NCBI RefSeq assembly: GCF_042648805.1
Contig: NZ_JBHRXZ010000017.1
Span: 267,808-331,807 of the forward strand
DNA from: Azomonas tarimensis
GTDB taxonomy: Bacteria > Pseudomonadota > Gammaproteobacteria > Pseudomonadales > Pseudomonadaceae
Reading direction: 5' to 3'
Length of the DNA stretch: 64,000 nt
Shown here: positions 47,348-56,020 of the stretch, one piece after another
Layout: every line of letters starts with the position of its first letter
Position numbering within the stretch: position 1 is the stretch's first letter
Program-made: the position numbers and the translations under genes
Notes under the pieces: generated by a model
What the model was told of the DNA's origin: nothing
The model's database searches: none
What the model saw: the letters and a program-made list of their open reading frames with translations, nothing else

Positions 47348-48925
47348 ATGGGCGATCCCTTTGCTGCCCAACTGTCGAAGGTATCTCCAGCCGATACCCT
47401 GGCGCCTTCCGAGCGCTACCAGGAGCTGTTTGTCGACGTACAGATGGGGCGGGTCTTTCCGGACAGCAAGACTTTCGTGGATTGCGCGCCGCTGATGCAT
47501 CCCGAGCGGATCCTCAACAATTATCGCGAGCAGCGTGGCGAGCCGGGCTTCGATCTGAAGGCGTTCGTGATGGAGCACTTCAGCCCCTTCGAGCTGCCCG
47601 CCGATGAATTTGTCGCCAATCCCGACGATACCCTGGTTCAGCACATCGATCGTCTCTGGGCGTTTCTCACCCGACATCCCCAGGATCATCCCGAGCGATC
47701 CTCGCTGCTGCCCTTACCCCATGATTATGTGGTGCCAGGCGGGCGCTTCACCGAGATGTACTACTGGGACTCCTACTTCACCATGCTCGGTCTCGAAGAG
47801 AGCGGTGAGAAGAAACTGTTGACCGCCACGGCCGACAATTTCGCCTATCTGATCGACACCTATGGCCACGTACCCAACGGCAACCGCTCCTACTATCTGG
47901 GGCGCTCGCAGCCGCCGGTGTTCGCACTGATGACCGATCTGTTCGAGGAATGCGGCATCCGTCGGGCCAGCGACTATCTGCCCCAGTTGCAGAAGGAGTA
48001 CGCGTTCTGGATGGACGGCGCCGACTTTCTGCGGAGCGGCGATGCCCATCGGCGCTGCGTGCGCATGAGTTGCGGGGCGCTGCTCAACCGCTACTGGGAC
48101 GACCGGGACACGCCTCGCGACGAGTCCTACCTGGAAGATGTGGAGACCGCCCATGAATCCGATCGGCCGGCGCATCAGGTCTATCGTGATCTGCGTGCCG
48201 GAGCGGAGTCAGGCTGGGATTTCAGCTCCAGGTGGCTCGACGACTCGGGAGCGCTTTCGAGCATCCGTACCACCTGCATCCTGCCCATCGACCTGAACGC
48301 TTTTCTCTACCGGCTCGAGCGGCAAATCGCGCGGCTGAGCGAGGTCAGAGGCCACGACCATGCTGCCAGGGAGTTCGCCGAGCGAGCCGAGGCACGGCGA
48401 GCGGCCATCGATCGCTATCTCTGGAGTGAAGAGGACGGCGTCTATCACGACTATGATTGGGAACATGCCTGCCTGCGCAGCAACCTGACCGCCGCGACAC
48501 TTACGCCACTGTTCGTGCGGATGGCGAGCGAGGATCAGGCCAGGCGCGTGGCCGAGGTGGTCCGGGCACGGCTGCTGGCTCCCGGCGGGTTGTCCACGAC
48601 AGAGGTGAGCGACAGTGGCGAGCAGTGGGATCGCCCCAATGGCTGGGCACCCCTGCAATGGATGGGCATCCGAGGCCTTCAGTACTACGGTCACGAGGAT
48701 CTGGCCCGGGAAATCGAGACCCGCTGGCTGGAGATCGTTTCGGACCTGTTCGAGCGCGAAAGCAAGCTGATGGAAAAGTATGTGCTCAAGCCTGGCAGTG
48801 GACATGCCGGGGGCGGCGAGTACCCCTTGCAGGACGGTTTCGGCTGGACGAATGGGATCACCCGGAAGTTGCTGCAGGAAGATCCCCAGCACCCTGCCAA
48901 CCGTTGCCACGCCGGGCGCTGCTGA
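47348..48925 (+). CDS. treF: Cytosolic trehalase (GH37)
   Basis: Hydrolyses trehalose to two glucose. 525 residues from ATG 47348, with no signal peptide, so the cytosolic TreF type. The two family signatures are intact: PGGRFTEMYYWDSYF near residue 130 and QWDRPNGWAPLQW near 420. The catalytic acid Asp lies in GWDFSSRW near 300, and the base region is in EKYVLKPGSGHAGGGEYPLQDGFGWTNG. An in-frame TTG at 47309 would overlap the SDR gene by 22 bases; I favour the ATG, with AGGA 6 bases before. Only 17 bases after the SDR stop, so one transcript is likely. Convergent with the next gene. Confidence 0.94.
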   Translation: MGDPFAAQLSKVSPADTLAPSERYQELFVDVQMGRVFPDSKTFVDCAPLMHPERILNNYREQRGEPGFDLKAFVMEHFSPFELPADEFVANPDDTLVQHIDRLWAFLTRHPQDHPERSSLLPLPHDYVVPGGRFTEMYYWDSYFTMLGLEESGEKKLLTATADNFAYLIDTYGHVPNGNRSYYLGRSQPPVFALMTDLFEECGIRRASDYLPQLQKEYAFWMDGADFLRSGDAHRRCVRMSCGALLNRYWDDRDTPRDESYLEDVETAHESDRPAHQVYRDLRAGAESGWDFSSRWLDDSGALSSIRTTCILPIDLNAFLYRLERQIARLSEVRGHDHAAREFAERAEARRAAIDRYLWSEEDGVYHDYDWEHACLRSNLTAATLTPLFVRMASEDQARRVAEVVRARLLAPGGLSTTEVSDSGEQWDRPNGWAPLQWMGIRGLQYYGHEDLAREIETRWLEIVSDLFERESKLMEKYVLKPGSGHAGGGEYPLQDGFGWTNGITRKLLQEDPQHPANRCHAGRC

Positions 48926-48932
48926 GGCGCTT

Positions 48933-49403
48933 TCAGCGCAGCAAAAGCGGCGAGTCCAGATCAAGGGTGCCGCGCTCGCTGAATCGATGCATGCCCAGCG
49001 GGCCGGTGCCAAGCTTCCCGCTAAGCTCGTAGGGCAATGCTGTCTGGCCGCTGCTTTGCGCAAGCCGCAGGGCCTGTCGGGCCGCGGACAAGGCCGAGAC
49101 GGTCACCGGCACGCTGATCACCGTCTCGCCAAAGCGCGGCAGGCTGCCTTGGACGTCGCTCACCCCACTGGCCAGTTGTCGACCGTTGACTGCCAGATTC
49201 AGGGCGAGGCCGTCGTATTGCACAGGCATATTGTTGGGATTCTGAACTCGAAGCTTCACCGCGAAACGCAGCTCCAGGCCCTCGCCGGGCAAAGGCTCGA
49301 ACCCGGCCACTTGCACATTCAGGGGATCACGCCCGCTCAAGGAGGCACAGGCGGCCAGAGTCAGGGCGAGCAGTGCGAGCACGATCAGGCGGCAGGCTTT
49401 CAT
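48933..49403 (-). CDS. WHy-domain (LEA14-like) lipoprotein
   Basis: 156 residues. Signal peptide II MKACRLIVLALLALTLAAC with lipobox LAAC at residues 16-19, then one beta-sandwich of the water-stress/hypersensitive-response (LEA type 2) fold. The stretch ELRFAVKLRVQNPNNMPVQYDGLALNLAVNG carries the family NPN motif. Such proteins bind or protect other proteins or membranes in desiccation; the role in bacteria is unsettled. Convergent with the trehalase gene, leaving only 7 bases. That a desiccation-type protein adjoins trehalose metabolism may or may not be coincidence. Confidence 0.85.
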   Translation of the reverse strand: MKACRLIVLALLALTLAACASLSGRDPLNVQVAGFEPLPGEGLELRFAVKLRVQNPNNMPVQYDGLALNLAVNGRQLASGVSDVQGSLPRFGETVISVPVTVSALSAARQALRLAQSSGQTALPYELSGKLGTGPLGMHRFSERGTLDLDSPLLLR

Positions 49404-49521
49404 GGGATCGGGATCCTCGGAGGTGGGCGCTCCAGCGTGTCGATGCTCGAGCGAAACGCGGGAAGGAACCGCCAGTGGGCAGGGTTGCTCTAAAGGGCAA
49501 GCTTACCCCCTGGAGTAATTC

Positions 49522-49680
49522 ATGGACATCATTCGCATCATCATCGCTATATTGCTGCCGCCGCTGGGCGTCTTTCTCCAGGTCGGCTTTGGCGGAGCCT
49601 TCTGGCTGAATATCCTGCTGACCCTGTTCGGCTATATTCCGGGCATCATCCACGCGGTCTGGGTCATCGCCCGGCGCTGA
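49522..49680 (+). CDS. Pmp3/YqaE-family small membrane protein
   Basis: 52 residues, MDIIRIIIAILLPPLGVFLQ followed by a second membrane helix ILLTLFGYIPGIIHAVWVI. The LPPLGVF and GYIPGIIHA blocks are the signature of the UPF0057/Pmp3 family, small hydrophobic proteins induced by salt and cold in many organisms. TGGAG lies 6 bases before the ATG. Divergent from the WHy lipoprotein across 118 bases, followed by its own terminator. Confidence 0.92.
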   Translation: MDIIRIIIAILLPPLGVFLQVGFGGAFWLNILLTLFGYIPGIIHAVWVIARR

Positions 49681-49698
49681 AGAGGGTCCGGCATAGAG

Positions 49699-49722
49699 CC
49701 CGGCCCCGTGGCCGGGTTTTTT
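49699..49722 (+). terminator. Rho-independent terminator after the Pmp3-like gene
   Basis: Perfect 7-bp stem CCCGGCC/GGCCGGG with loop CCGT and TTTTTT, starting 18 bases after the stop. It isolates the signalling operon that follows. Confidence 0.88.
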
Positions 49723-49834
49723 GTGCTTGAGGGAGCTGCAATGTACATTTCGGGCCGCGCGGCGCTTGTCGCGACTTCTTCGTGGCGGTCTCTGACCGCC
49801 ACAGCACAGGCGAGCCGGGCGGAGCGGGACTTCC

Positions 49835-52800
49835 ATGGATAACTCATTCATCGGGCAACAGAATTTCAATCGGATCCTCAACCGTAACGTCGGCCTGCCG
49901 CTGGCCTTTGGTTTTCTCAGCGTGCTGTTCTTTATTTCGATCGTCTATTTCCTGCTGCAGACCGAGCGGTGGGTCGAACGGTCGGTGCGCGAGGTTGCTC
50001 TGGCGCAGGAGACCGCACGCCTGCTCGTGGAGCAGGAAACCGGCATGCGTGGATATCTCATCTCCCAGCAAGTGATCTACCTGGAGCCCTACGAGCGCAA
50101 CCTGGCCCAGGTCCGACGAAATTTCGAGGCGCTACGCCAGTTCGTCAGTGAGGAGCCCGCGCAGCTTCGCCGCATCGAACAGATTCAGGATCTGCACACT
50201 CGCTGGATGGCGCTGACCGAAGACGTCATTGACCGCAAGCGGGAGGGACTGTCCATCGTCGAGTACACCCGTGCAGGCCGCGGGCGAATGATCCAGGAAC
50301 AGATGCGCAGCCTTTTTTCGGACTTCATCGCCGAGGAGCGTGAAACCCGCAGGGCCCGCACCGGACAGGCCGAGTCGATTACCACTTGGCTGATCGCCGG
50401 CTTTCTGCTGTTCAGTGTGTTGGTCAGTGCTGGGCTGGTGTACAGCGGTCGCCGCGATCTGCTTGGCCTGTCGGCCAGCTACAGCGAAGCGCTCGAGCAA
50501 CAGCAAGCCCATGCCGAGGATCTGCAGCGCCAGGCCTGGTACCGCAAGGGTCAGACCGAACTCGGCGAGGCGATCATTGGCGAGCTATCGTTGCCCGTCC
50601 TGGGGCAGGGGATACTCGGCTTTCTCGCACATTATCTCGATGTCGCGGTTGGCGCGGTTTACGTACTCGAGGATGCGCGGCTACGGCGGGTCGCCGAGTA
50701 CGGCTATTCGCCAGAGCACCTCAACCGCGGCCGGACCATCGCGCTGAACGAGGGCCTGGTGGGGCAGGCGGCACGCGAGCGGCGCATCCTCCAGCTGGAT
50801 CAACTGCCGAACAACTACCTCAAGGTCAATTCCGCACTGGGCGAGACGCCGGCGCAATCGGTGATGCTGGTGCCGGTGGTGGACAGCGGACAGCTCAATG
50901 CGGTGATCGAACTTGGTTTCCTGCACCCGCTTGGCGTCCGTGAGGCCGAGCTGATGAAGGTCATCGCCGCGCCGATAGGCTCGGCCATCGAAGCGGCACG
51001 CTACCGCCAGCGACTGCAGAAGGCCTTGGCGGAAACCCAGCAGCTCAATGAAGAGTTGCAGGTTCAGCAAGAGGAGTTGCGCGCGGCCAATGAGGAACTG
51101 GAAGTCCAGTCCACTGCCCTGCGCGAGACCCAGGTGCATCTGGAGGAGCAGCAGGCGGAGCTGGAGCAGACCAACGAGCAGCTGTCCGAACAGACTCAGG
51201 CGCTGTCGCGGCAGCGCGACGAGATGACCGCGCAGAACGGGCACCTGCAGCAGGCCCAGCTCCTTCTCGAGCAGCATACTCGGGAACTGCAGCGGGCCAG
51301 CCGTTACAAGTCCGAGTTTCTCGCAAACATGTCACACGAGCTGCGCACCCCGCTCAATAGCACGCTGATCCTGGCCAAGCTGCTGGCCGACAATCCACAC
51401 GGCAACCTCAGCACTGATCAGGTGCAGTATGCACGCTCCATCTATTCGGCCGGCAACGACCTGCTGCTGCTGATCAATGACATTCTCGATCTGTCCAAGG
51501 TCGAGGCCGGCAAGCTCGATATTCGTCCCGAGCCGATGCGGGTAGCGCGCCTGCTCGATGGACTGAAAGAGCTGTTCCAGCCACAGGCGATGAACAAGGC
51601 GGTGGAGTACCAGGTCGAGATGGGCACCGACGTGCCGGAGAGCCTGTTCAGTGATCGGCAGCGCATCGAGCAGATACTCAAGAACCTGCTGTCGAATGCC
51701 TTCAAGTTCACCGAGAGCGGCCGCGTCAGGTTGACTGCCTCGCTGGACGAGCGCGCGATGCTGGCCTTCGCGGTGCAGGACACCGGCATCGGTATCGCCC
51801 AGGAGCAGCAGGACGTCATCTTCGAAGCATTCCGACAGGCCGACGGCACCACGAACCGGCGCTACGGCGGCACCGGGCTGGGCCTGTCGATTTCACGCGA
51901 GCTGGCGCATCTGCTCGGAGGGCGGCTGGAAGTGCGCAGCGAAGCCGGCAAGGGCAGCACCTTCACGCTGGTGGTGCCGCTGCAGTATCAGCCGCCAGAG
52001 CCCGGGGAGCCGGCGCTGCTGGCGGGCACGACCGATGTCGCTCCCTTGCCAGCGGCTGTAGCCGCCCCGGTGATAGCGGAGCCAGTGGCCCCGGCGCCTG
52101 TAGCGTCGCGCAACCCGAGAACGCAGCGAATCGCGGACGACCGCGAAGCCTACCCGTTCAAGGACCGTTGCGTGTTGGTAATCGAGGATGAGCCGCAGTT
52201 CGCTGGAATACTTCGCGACCTGGCGCATGAGCTGCGCTACAGCTGCCTGGTGGAGCACAACGCGGACGAGGGTTTCGACACTGCGCTGCAATACCGGCCA
52301 GACGCGATCCTGCTGGACATGCGCCTGCCCGATCATTCCGGGCTGACCGTCCTCGAGCGGCTCAAGGAAACCCCGGAGACACGACATATCCCGGTTCACG
52401 TCGTCTCGGTGGAAGACCGCAAGGAGGCGGCTCTGCACATGGGAGCGGTGGGCTATGCCACCAAGCCGACCACTCGCGATGAGCTCAAGGAGGTTTTCCA
52501 GCGGCTCGAAAGCAAGCTGGCGCAAAAGGTCAAACGCATCCTGCTGGTGGAGGATGACGCTCGTCAGCGGGAAAGCCTGTCGCGGCTGATCGAGGACGTC
52601 GATGTCCAGATCACTGCGGTGGAGCGCGCCGAGCAGGCGCTCGATCAACTGCGTGCGACGGTGTTCGACTGCATGGTCATCGATCTGAAATTGCCGGACA
52701 TGGACGGCTACGAGCTGCTCGAACGCATGGCTCAGGAAGACATCTGCTCGTTCCCGCCGGTCATCGTCTACACCGGGCGCAACCTGACCCGGGATGAAGA

Positions 52801-53347
52801 GGCGGCGCTGATGAAGTACTCGCGTTCAATCATCATCAAGGGCGCCCGCTCGCCGGAGCGGCTGCTGGACGAGGTAACCCTGTTCCTGCACAAGGTCGAA
52901 TCGGACATGCCGCCGGAGCGCCAGCAGATGCTCAAGAGCGCTCGCAGCCGAGAGAAGGCGTTCGAGGGGCGGACCATCCTCGTGGTGGATGATGACGTGC
53001 GCAACGTGTTCGCGCTGACCAGTGCGCTGGAGCAGAAGGGCGCCATGGTGGATATCGCTCGTAACGGTATCGAGGCGGTGGAAAAAGCCCGCAACAATCC
53101 AGACATCGACCTCGTGCTCATGGACATCATGATGCCCGAAATGGATGGCTTTGCCGCCATGGAAGAGATTCGCAAGGAGCCACGACTGGCCAAGCTGCCC
53201 ATCATCGCTGTCACTGCCAAGGCAATGAAGAACGACCAGGAGCGCTGCCTGCGGGCGGGCGCCAATGACTACCTGGCCAAGCCGATCGAGCTGGATCGGC
53301 TGTTCTCCCTGATCCGGGTCTGGCTGCCCAAAGTGGAACTGCTCTAG
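49835..53347 (+). CDS. Hybrid histidine kinase: CHASE3-GAF-coiled coil-HisKA-HATPase-REC-REC-REC
   Basis: Membrane sensor kinase, 1170 residues. Helix 1 at about 20-42, then a periplasmic CHASE3 domain (43-180, with ETGMRGYLIS), helix 2 at about 184-205, GAF at 240-390, and a long coiled coil at 395-490 with EEL/NEEL repeats. HisKA holds the phospho-His in FLANMSHELRTPLN near 500. HATPase motifs are KNLLSNAFKFTE, DTGIGI and GGTGLGLSIS. Three receivers begin near 779, 900 and 1046; REC1 (LLDMRLP, TKPT) and REC3 (LMDIMMP, AKPI) look intact, while REC2 (VIDLKLP) ends IIKGARSPE and has lost the Lys-Pro pair. No Hpt domain. Its stop is directly followed by the cheR ATG. The stimulus is unknown. 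Confidence 0.92.
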   Translation: MDNSFIGQQNFNRILNRNVGLPLAFGFLSVLFFISIVYFLLQTERWVERSVREVALAQETARLLVEQETGMRGYLISQQVIYLEPYERNLAQVRRNFEALRQFVSEEPAQLRRIEQIQDLHTRWMALTEDVIDRKREGLSIVEYTRAGRGRMIQEQMRSLFSDFIAEERETRRARTGQAESITTWLIAGFLLFSVLVSAGLVYSGRRDLLGLSASYSEALEQQQAHAEDLQRQAWYRKGQTELGEAIIGELSLPVLGQGILGFLAHYLDVAVGAVYVLEDARLRRVAEYGYSPEHLNRGRTIALNEGLVGQAARERRILQLDQLPNNYLKVNSALGETPAQSVMLVPVVDSGQLNAVIELGFLHPLGVREAELMKVIAAPIGSAIEAARYRQRLQKALAETQQLNEELQVQQEELRAANEELEVQSTALRETQVHLEEQQAELEQTNEQLSEQTQALSRQRDEMTAQNGHLQQAQLLLEQHTRELQRASRYKSEFLANMSHELRTPLNSTLILAKLLADNPHGNLSTDQVQYARSIYSAGNDLLLLINDILDLSKVEAGKLDIRPEPMRVARLLDGLKELFQPQAMNKAVEYQVEMGTDVPESLFSDRQRIEQILKNLLSNAFKFTESGRVRLTASLDERAMLAFAVQDTGIGIAQEQQDVIFEAFRQADGTTNRRYGGTGLGLSISRELAHLLGGRLEVRSEAGKGSTFTLVVPLQYQPPEPGEPALLAGTTDVAPLPAAVAAPVIAEPVAPAPVASRNPRTQRIADDREAYPFKDRCVLVIEDEPQFAGILRDLAHELRYSCLVEHNADEGFDTALQYRPDAILLDMRLPDHSGLTVLERLKETPETRHIPVHVVSVEDRKEAALHMGAVGYATKPTTRDELKEVFQRLESKLAQKVKRILLVEDDARQRESLSRLIEDVDVQITAVERAEQALDQLRATVFDCMVIDLKLPDMDGYELLERMAQEDICSFPPVIVYTGRNLTRDEEAALMKYSRSIIIKGARSPERLLDEVTLFLHKVESDMPPERQQMLKSARSREKAFEGRTILVVDDDVRNVFALTSALEQKGAMVDIARNGIEAVEKARNNPDIDLVLMDIMMPEMDGFAAMEEIRKEPRLAKLPIIAVTAKAMKNDQERCLRAGANDYLAKPIELDRLFSLIRVWLPKVELL

Positions 53348-54166
53348 ATGTCCGAACGCAGCGCCGAGATCGAGCTCAAGCTACTGATCGAGGCGATCTA
53401 CCTGAGATACGGTTACGACTTTCGAGACTACTCGCTGGCCTCACTGAGACGCCGGGTCACACTTGCCCTGCAGCAGATGAAGTGCGAAAGCGCTTCGCAG
53501 TTGCAGCATCGGATTCTCTACGACGCCCAGCTGTTCATGGAACTGCTGCAATACCTCACGATCCCGGTCAGCGAAATGTTTCGCGACCCGCGGTATTTCG
53601 CCGCCCTGCGCGAGCAGGTGTTTCCATTACTGCGCACCTATCCGTCGTTGAAGGTCTGGATCGCCGGCTGCAGTACCGGCGAGGAAGTCTATTCGCTGGC
53701 GATCCTGCTGGAAGAAGAGAGGCTGCTCGATCGGACGTTGCTCTACGCCACCGACATCAACCCCAGATCTCTTGAACAGGCCCAGCGGGGAATCTTCCCC
53801 GTCGCCAACGTGCGCAAGTTCACGCGCAATTATCAGCTCGCCGGCGGCCAGCGGAGTTTTTCCGAGTACTACACGGCGGCCTACGACTCGGTGATCCTCG
53901 ACAAGCGGCTGGCGGAGCGGGTGACCTTCGCCGACCACAGCCTGGCCACCGACAGCGTGTTTTCCGAGATGCATCTGATCTCCTGCCGCAATGTACTGAT
54001 CTATTTCAACAAACCGCTGCAGAACAGGGCGTTCGGTCTGTTTCATGATTCGCTCTGCCATCGAGGTTTTCTTGGGCTGGGCATCAAGGAGACGGTGGAG
54101 TTTTCCGCTTACGCTTCCAGATTCGAGCCTGTTGCTCGAGACGAAAGGATCTTCAGAAAGCTATGA
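53348..54166 (+). CDS. CheR-type protein-glutamate methyltransferase
   Basis: 272 residues. An N-terminal helical CheR domain (LIEAIYLRYGYDFRDYSLASLRRR) leads into the SAM-binding domain with WIAGCSTGEEVYSLAI near residue 105, ATDINPRSLEQAQRGIF, and SCRNVLIYFNKPLQNRAFGLF near 217. It should methylate Glu side chains of a receptor-like coiled coil. No chemoreceptor is in the window. The nearest coiled coil is in the kinase encoded immediately upstream, with no gap between stop and start. The C-terminal pentapeptide-binding function cannot be judged. Overlaps the CheB-like gene by 4 bases. Confidence 0.92.
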   Translation: MSERSAEIELKLLIEAIYLRYGYDFRDYSLASLRRRVTLALQQMKCESASQLQHRILYDAQLFMELLQYLTIPVSEMFRDPRYFAALREQVFPLLRTYPSLKVWIAGCSTGEEVYSLAILLEEERLLDRTLLYATDINPRSLEQAQRGIFPVANVRKFTRNYQLAGGQRSFSEYYTAAYDSVILDKRLAERVTFADHSLATDSVFSEMHLISCRNVLIYFNKPLQNRAFGLFHDSLCHRGFLGLGIKETVEFSAYASRFEPVARDERIFRKL

Positions 54167-54780
54167 GCGACTCGTCTTTTATCGACAGCAAGGTCCGCAC
54201 AGGGCAAAGGCGGATCGAAGCCCTGGTGTTGGGCGCTTCTGCTGGCGGCCTGCAGGCACTTGCCGAGATCCTCGAGGGCTTGCCAGCAGACTTCCGGTTA
54301 CCGCTCCTGGTGGTTCAGCACATCCCCGCCGACGCCCCATCGCGTCTGGCCGAGGTGTTCGCGCTCAAGACGGCGCTGCGGGTCAAGGAAGTGGACGACA
54401 AGGACGCGCTGTCGCCGGGCACCCTTTACTTCGCCGCCCCCGACTATCACCTGCTGGTTGAAGCGGATTTCAGCCTGTCGCTGAGCCAGGATGAGCCTGT
54501 AAGATTTTCGAGACCGTCGATCGACGTGCTCTTCGAGTCGGCTGCCCAAGTCTGGGGACCTCACGTAGCGGGCGTCCTGCTTTCGGGTGCCAGCGACGAC
54601 GGGGCCACCGGGCTGCATGCGATTCACCTGGCCGGCGGGCTCTCCATCGTGCAGGATCCCCTCGAGGCCCTGGTCGATACCATGCCGCGCGCGGCTCTGG
54701 CGCGCTTCACCCCGGACTATGTGCTTCCGGTAAAGGAGATTCATCGATTGCTCTGTAAGCTGGAGACCTCGCATGTCTGA
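54163..54780 (+). CDS. CheB-type methylesterase without receiver domain
   Basis: 205 residues, only the catalytic domain of CheB; chemotaxis CheB normally has about 350 with an N-terminal receiver. The Ser of GASAGGLQAL near residue 25, His of VVQHIPADAPSRLAEVF near 52 and Asp of LSGASDDGATGLHAI near 147 make up the catalytic triad. Without its own receiver, control by phosphorylation must come through another protein, such as the receivers of the flanking kinases. ATG overlaps the CheR stop by 4 bases; its stop overlaps the next gene by 8. Confidence 0.92.
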   Translation: MSDSSFIDSKVRTGQRRIEALVLGASAGGLQALAEILEGLPADFRLPLLVVQHIPADAPSRLAEVFALKTALRVKEVDDKDALSPGTLYFAAPDYHLLVEADFSLSLSQDEPVRFSRPSIDVLFESAAQVWGPHVAGVLLSGASDDGATGLHAIHLAGGLSIVQDPLEALVDTMPRAALARFTPDYVLPVKEIHRLLCKLETSHV

Positions 54781-55996
54781 TCAGGTCCACGAAGCCAACC
54801 TGCTGATCGTCGATGATCTTCCGGAGAACCTGCTGGCGCTCGGTGCCCTGCTGGAAGCGCCTGATCTCAACTTGTACAAGGCTGAGTCGGCCGAGCAGGC
54901 GCTGGAACTGCTGCTTCGTCATGAATTCGCGCTGGCTATCCTCGACGTCCAGATGCCGGGTATGAACGGGTTCCAACTGGCCGAACTGATGCGCAGTACC
55001 GAGCGCACCAAGCAGATTCCCATCGTCTTTGTCAGTGCTGCCGGGCGCGAGATGAACTACGCATTCAAGGGCTACGAGACTGGCGCTGTGGACTTTCTGC
55101 AAAAGCCCCTGGATCCCTTTGCGGTACGCAGCAAGGTGGCGGTCTTCGTCGACTTGTATCGCAGCCGCAAGCGTCTCGCCCTGCAGCTCGAGGCGCTGGA
55201 GCGCGGCCGCCGAGAGCAAGAGGTGCTGCTGGCCGAGCTGCGCAGCACCCAGGTCGAGCTGGAGCAGGCCGTGCGATTACGCGACGATTTCATGTCCATC
55301 GTCTCACATGAGGTAAAAACGCCGCTCAACACACTCATCCTGGAGATCCAGTTGCGCAAGTTGCAGTTGGCCCGCAACAACCTCGGCGCCTTCGACGTCG
55401 ACGGACTCAATACCATGGTCGAAAGGGACGAGCGACAGATACGCAGTCTGATCCGGTTGGTCGACGACATGCTCGACGTGTCCCGTATCCGCACCGGCAA
55501 GTTGTCGATCCAGGTGGCGCCTGTCGATCTGGCACGGCTGGTTCCCGGTGTTGCGCGGAATTTCGCGCCGCAGATGAAACTGCATGGTTGCGAGTTGACC
55601 ATCGAGTCTCCAGAGTCCCTGGAAGGGATCTGGGACGAGTTTCGTATCGAGCAGGTGCTGGCCAATCTGCTGACCAACGCCATGCGCTACGGTGCGGGTA
55701 AGCCGGTACACCTTCGTGCAGGCCCGGCAGAGGGCGGGGTCCTGATCGACGTCGAGGATCAGGGGATGGGCATCAGCCCCGCCAATCTGCAGCGCATCTT
55801 CTACCAGTTCGAGCGTGGCGAAGGCAGCGAAGGCACGGCCGGGCTGGGGTTGGGCCTGTACATCGCCGACCAGATCGTCAGGGCCCATGGTGGTCGCATC
55901 GAGGTGCGAAGCGAGGAGGGCAAAGGCACGCGTTTCAGCGTATGGCTGCCGCTCGAAACGGGTGGGCGGGGCGATGCGCAGGTCATGCCCAGCTGA
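54773..55996 (+). CDS. Receiver-histidine kinase (REC-HisKA-HATPase)
   Basis: 407-residue cytosolic protein with reversed hybrid order. The receiver is residues 5-125, with LLIVDDLPENLLALG, phospho-Asp in AILDVQMPGMNGF and Lys in LQKPLDPF. A coiled-coil linker spans 130-175. HisKA has the phospho-His in FMSIVSHEVKTPLN near 183. HATPase has LANLLTNAMRYG, DQGMGIS and AGLGLGLYIADQIV. The receiver may be fed by the upstream hybrid kinase, with the kinase then acting on a partner not encoded here. No DNA-binding, GGDEF or EAL domain is present. Last gene of the four-gene operon, convergent with the MATE gene. Confidence 0.92.
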   Translation: MSDQVHEANLLIVDDLPENLLALGALLEAPDLNLYKAESAEQALELLLRHEFALAILDVQMPGMNGFQLAELMRSTERTKQIPIVFVSAAGREMNYAFKGYETGAVDFLQKPLDPFAVRSKVAVFVDLYRSRKRLALQLEALERGRREQEVLLAELRSTQVELEQAVRLRDDFMSIVSHEVKTPLNTLILEIQLRKLQLARNNLGAFDVDGLNTMVERDERQIRSLIRLVDDMLDVSRIRTGKLSIQVAPVDLARLVPGVARNFAPQMKLHGCELTIESPESLEGIWDEFRIEQVLANLLTNAMRYGAGKPVHLRAGPAEGGVLIDVEDQGMGISPANLQRIFYQFERGEGSEGTAGLGLGLYIADQIVRAHGGRIEVRSEEGKGTRFSVWLPLETGGRGDAQVMPS

Positions 55997-56020
55997 ATCG
56001 GCAACGCTGGTCGGATCGGG

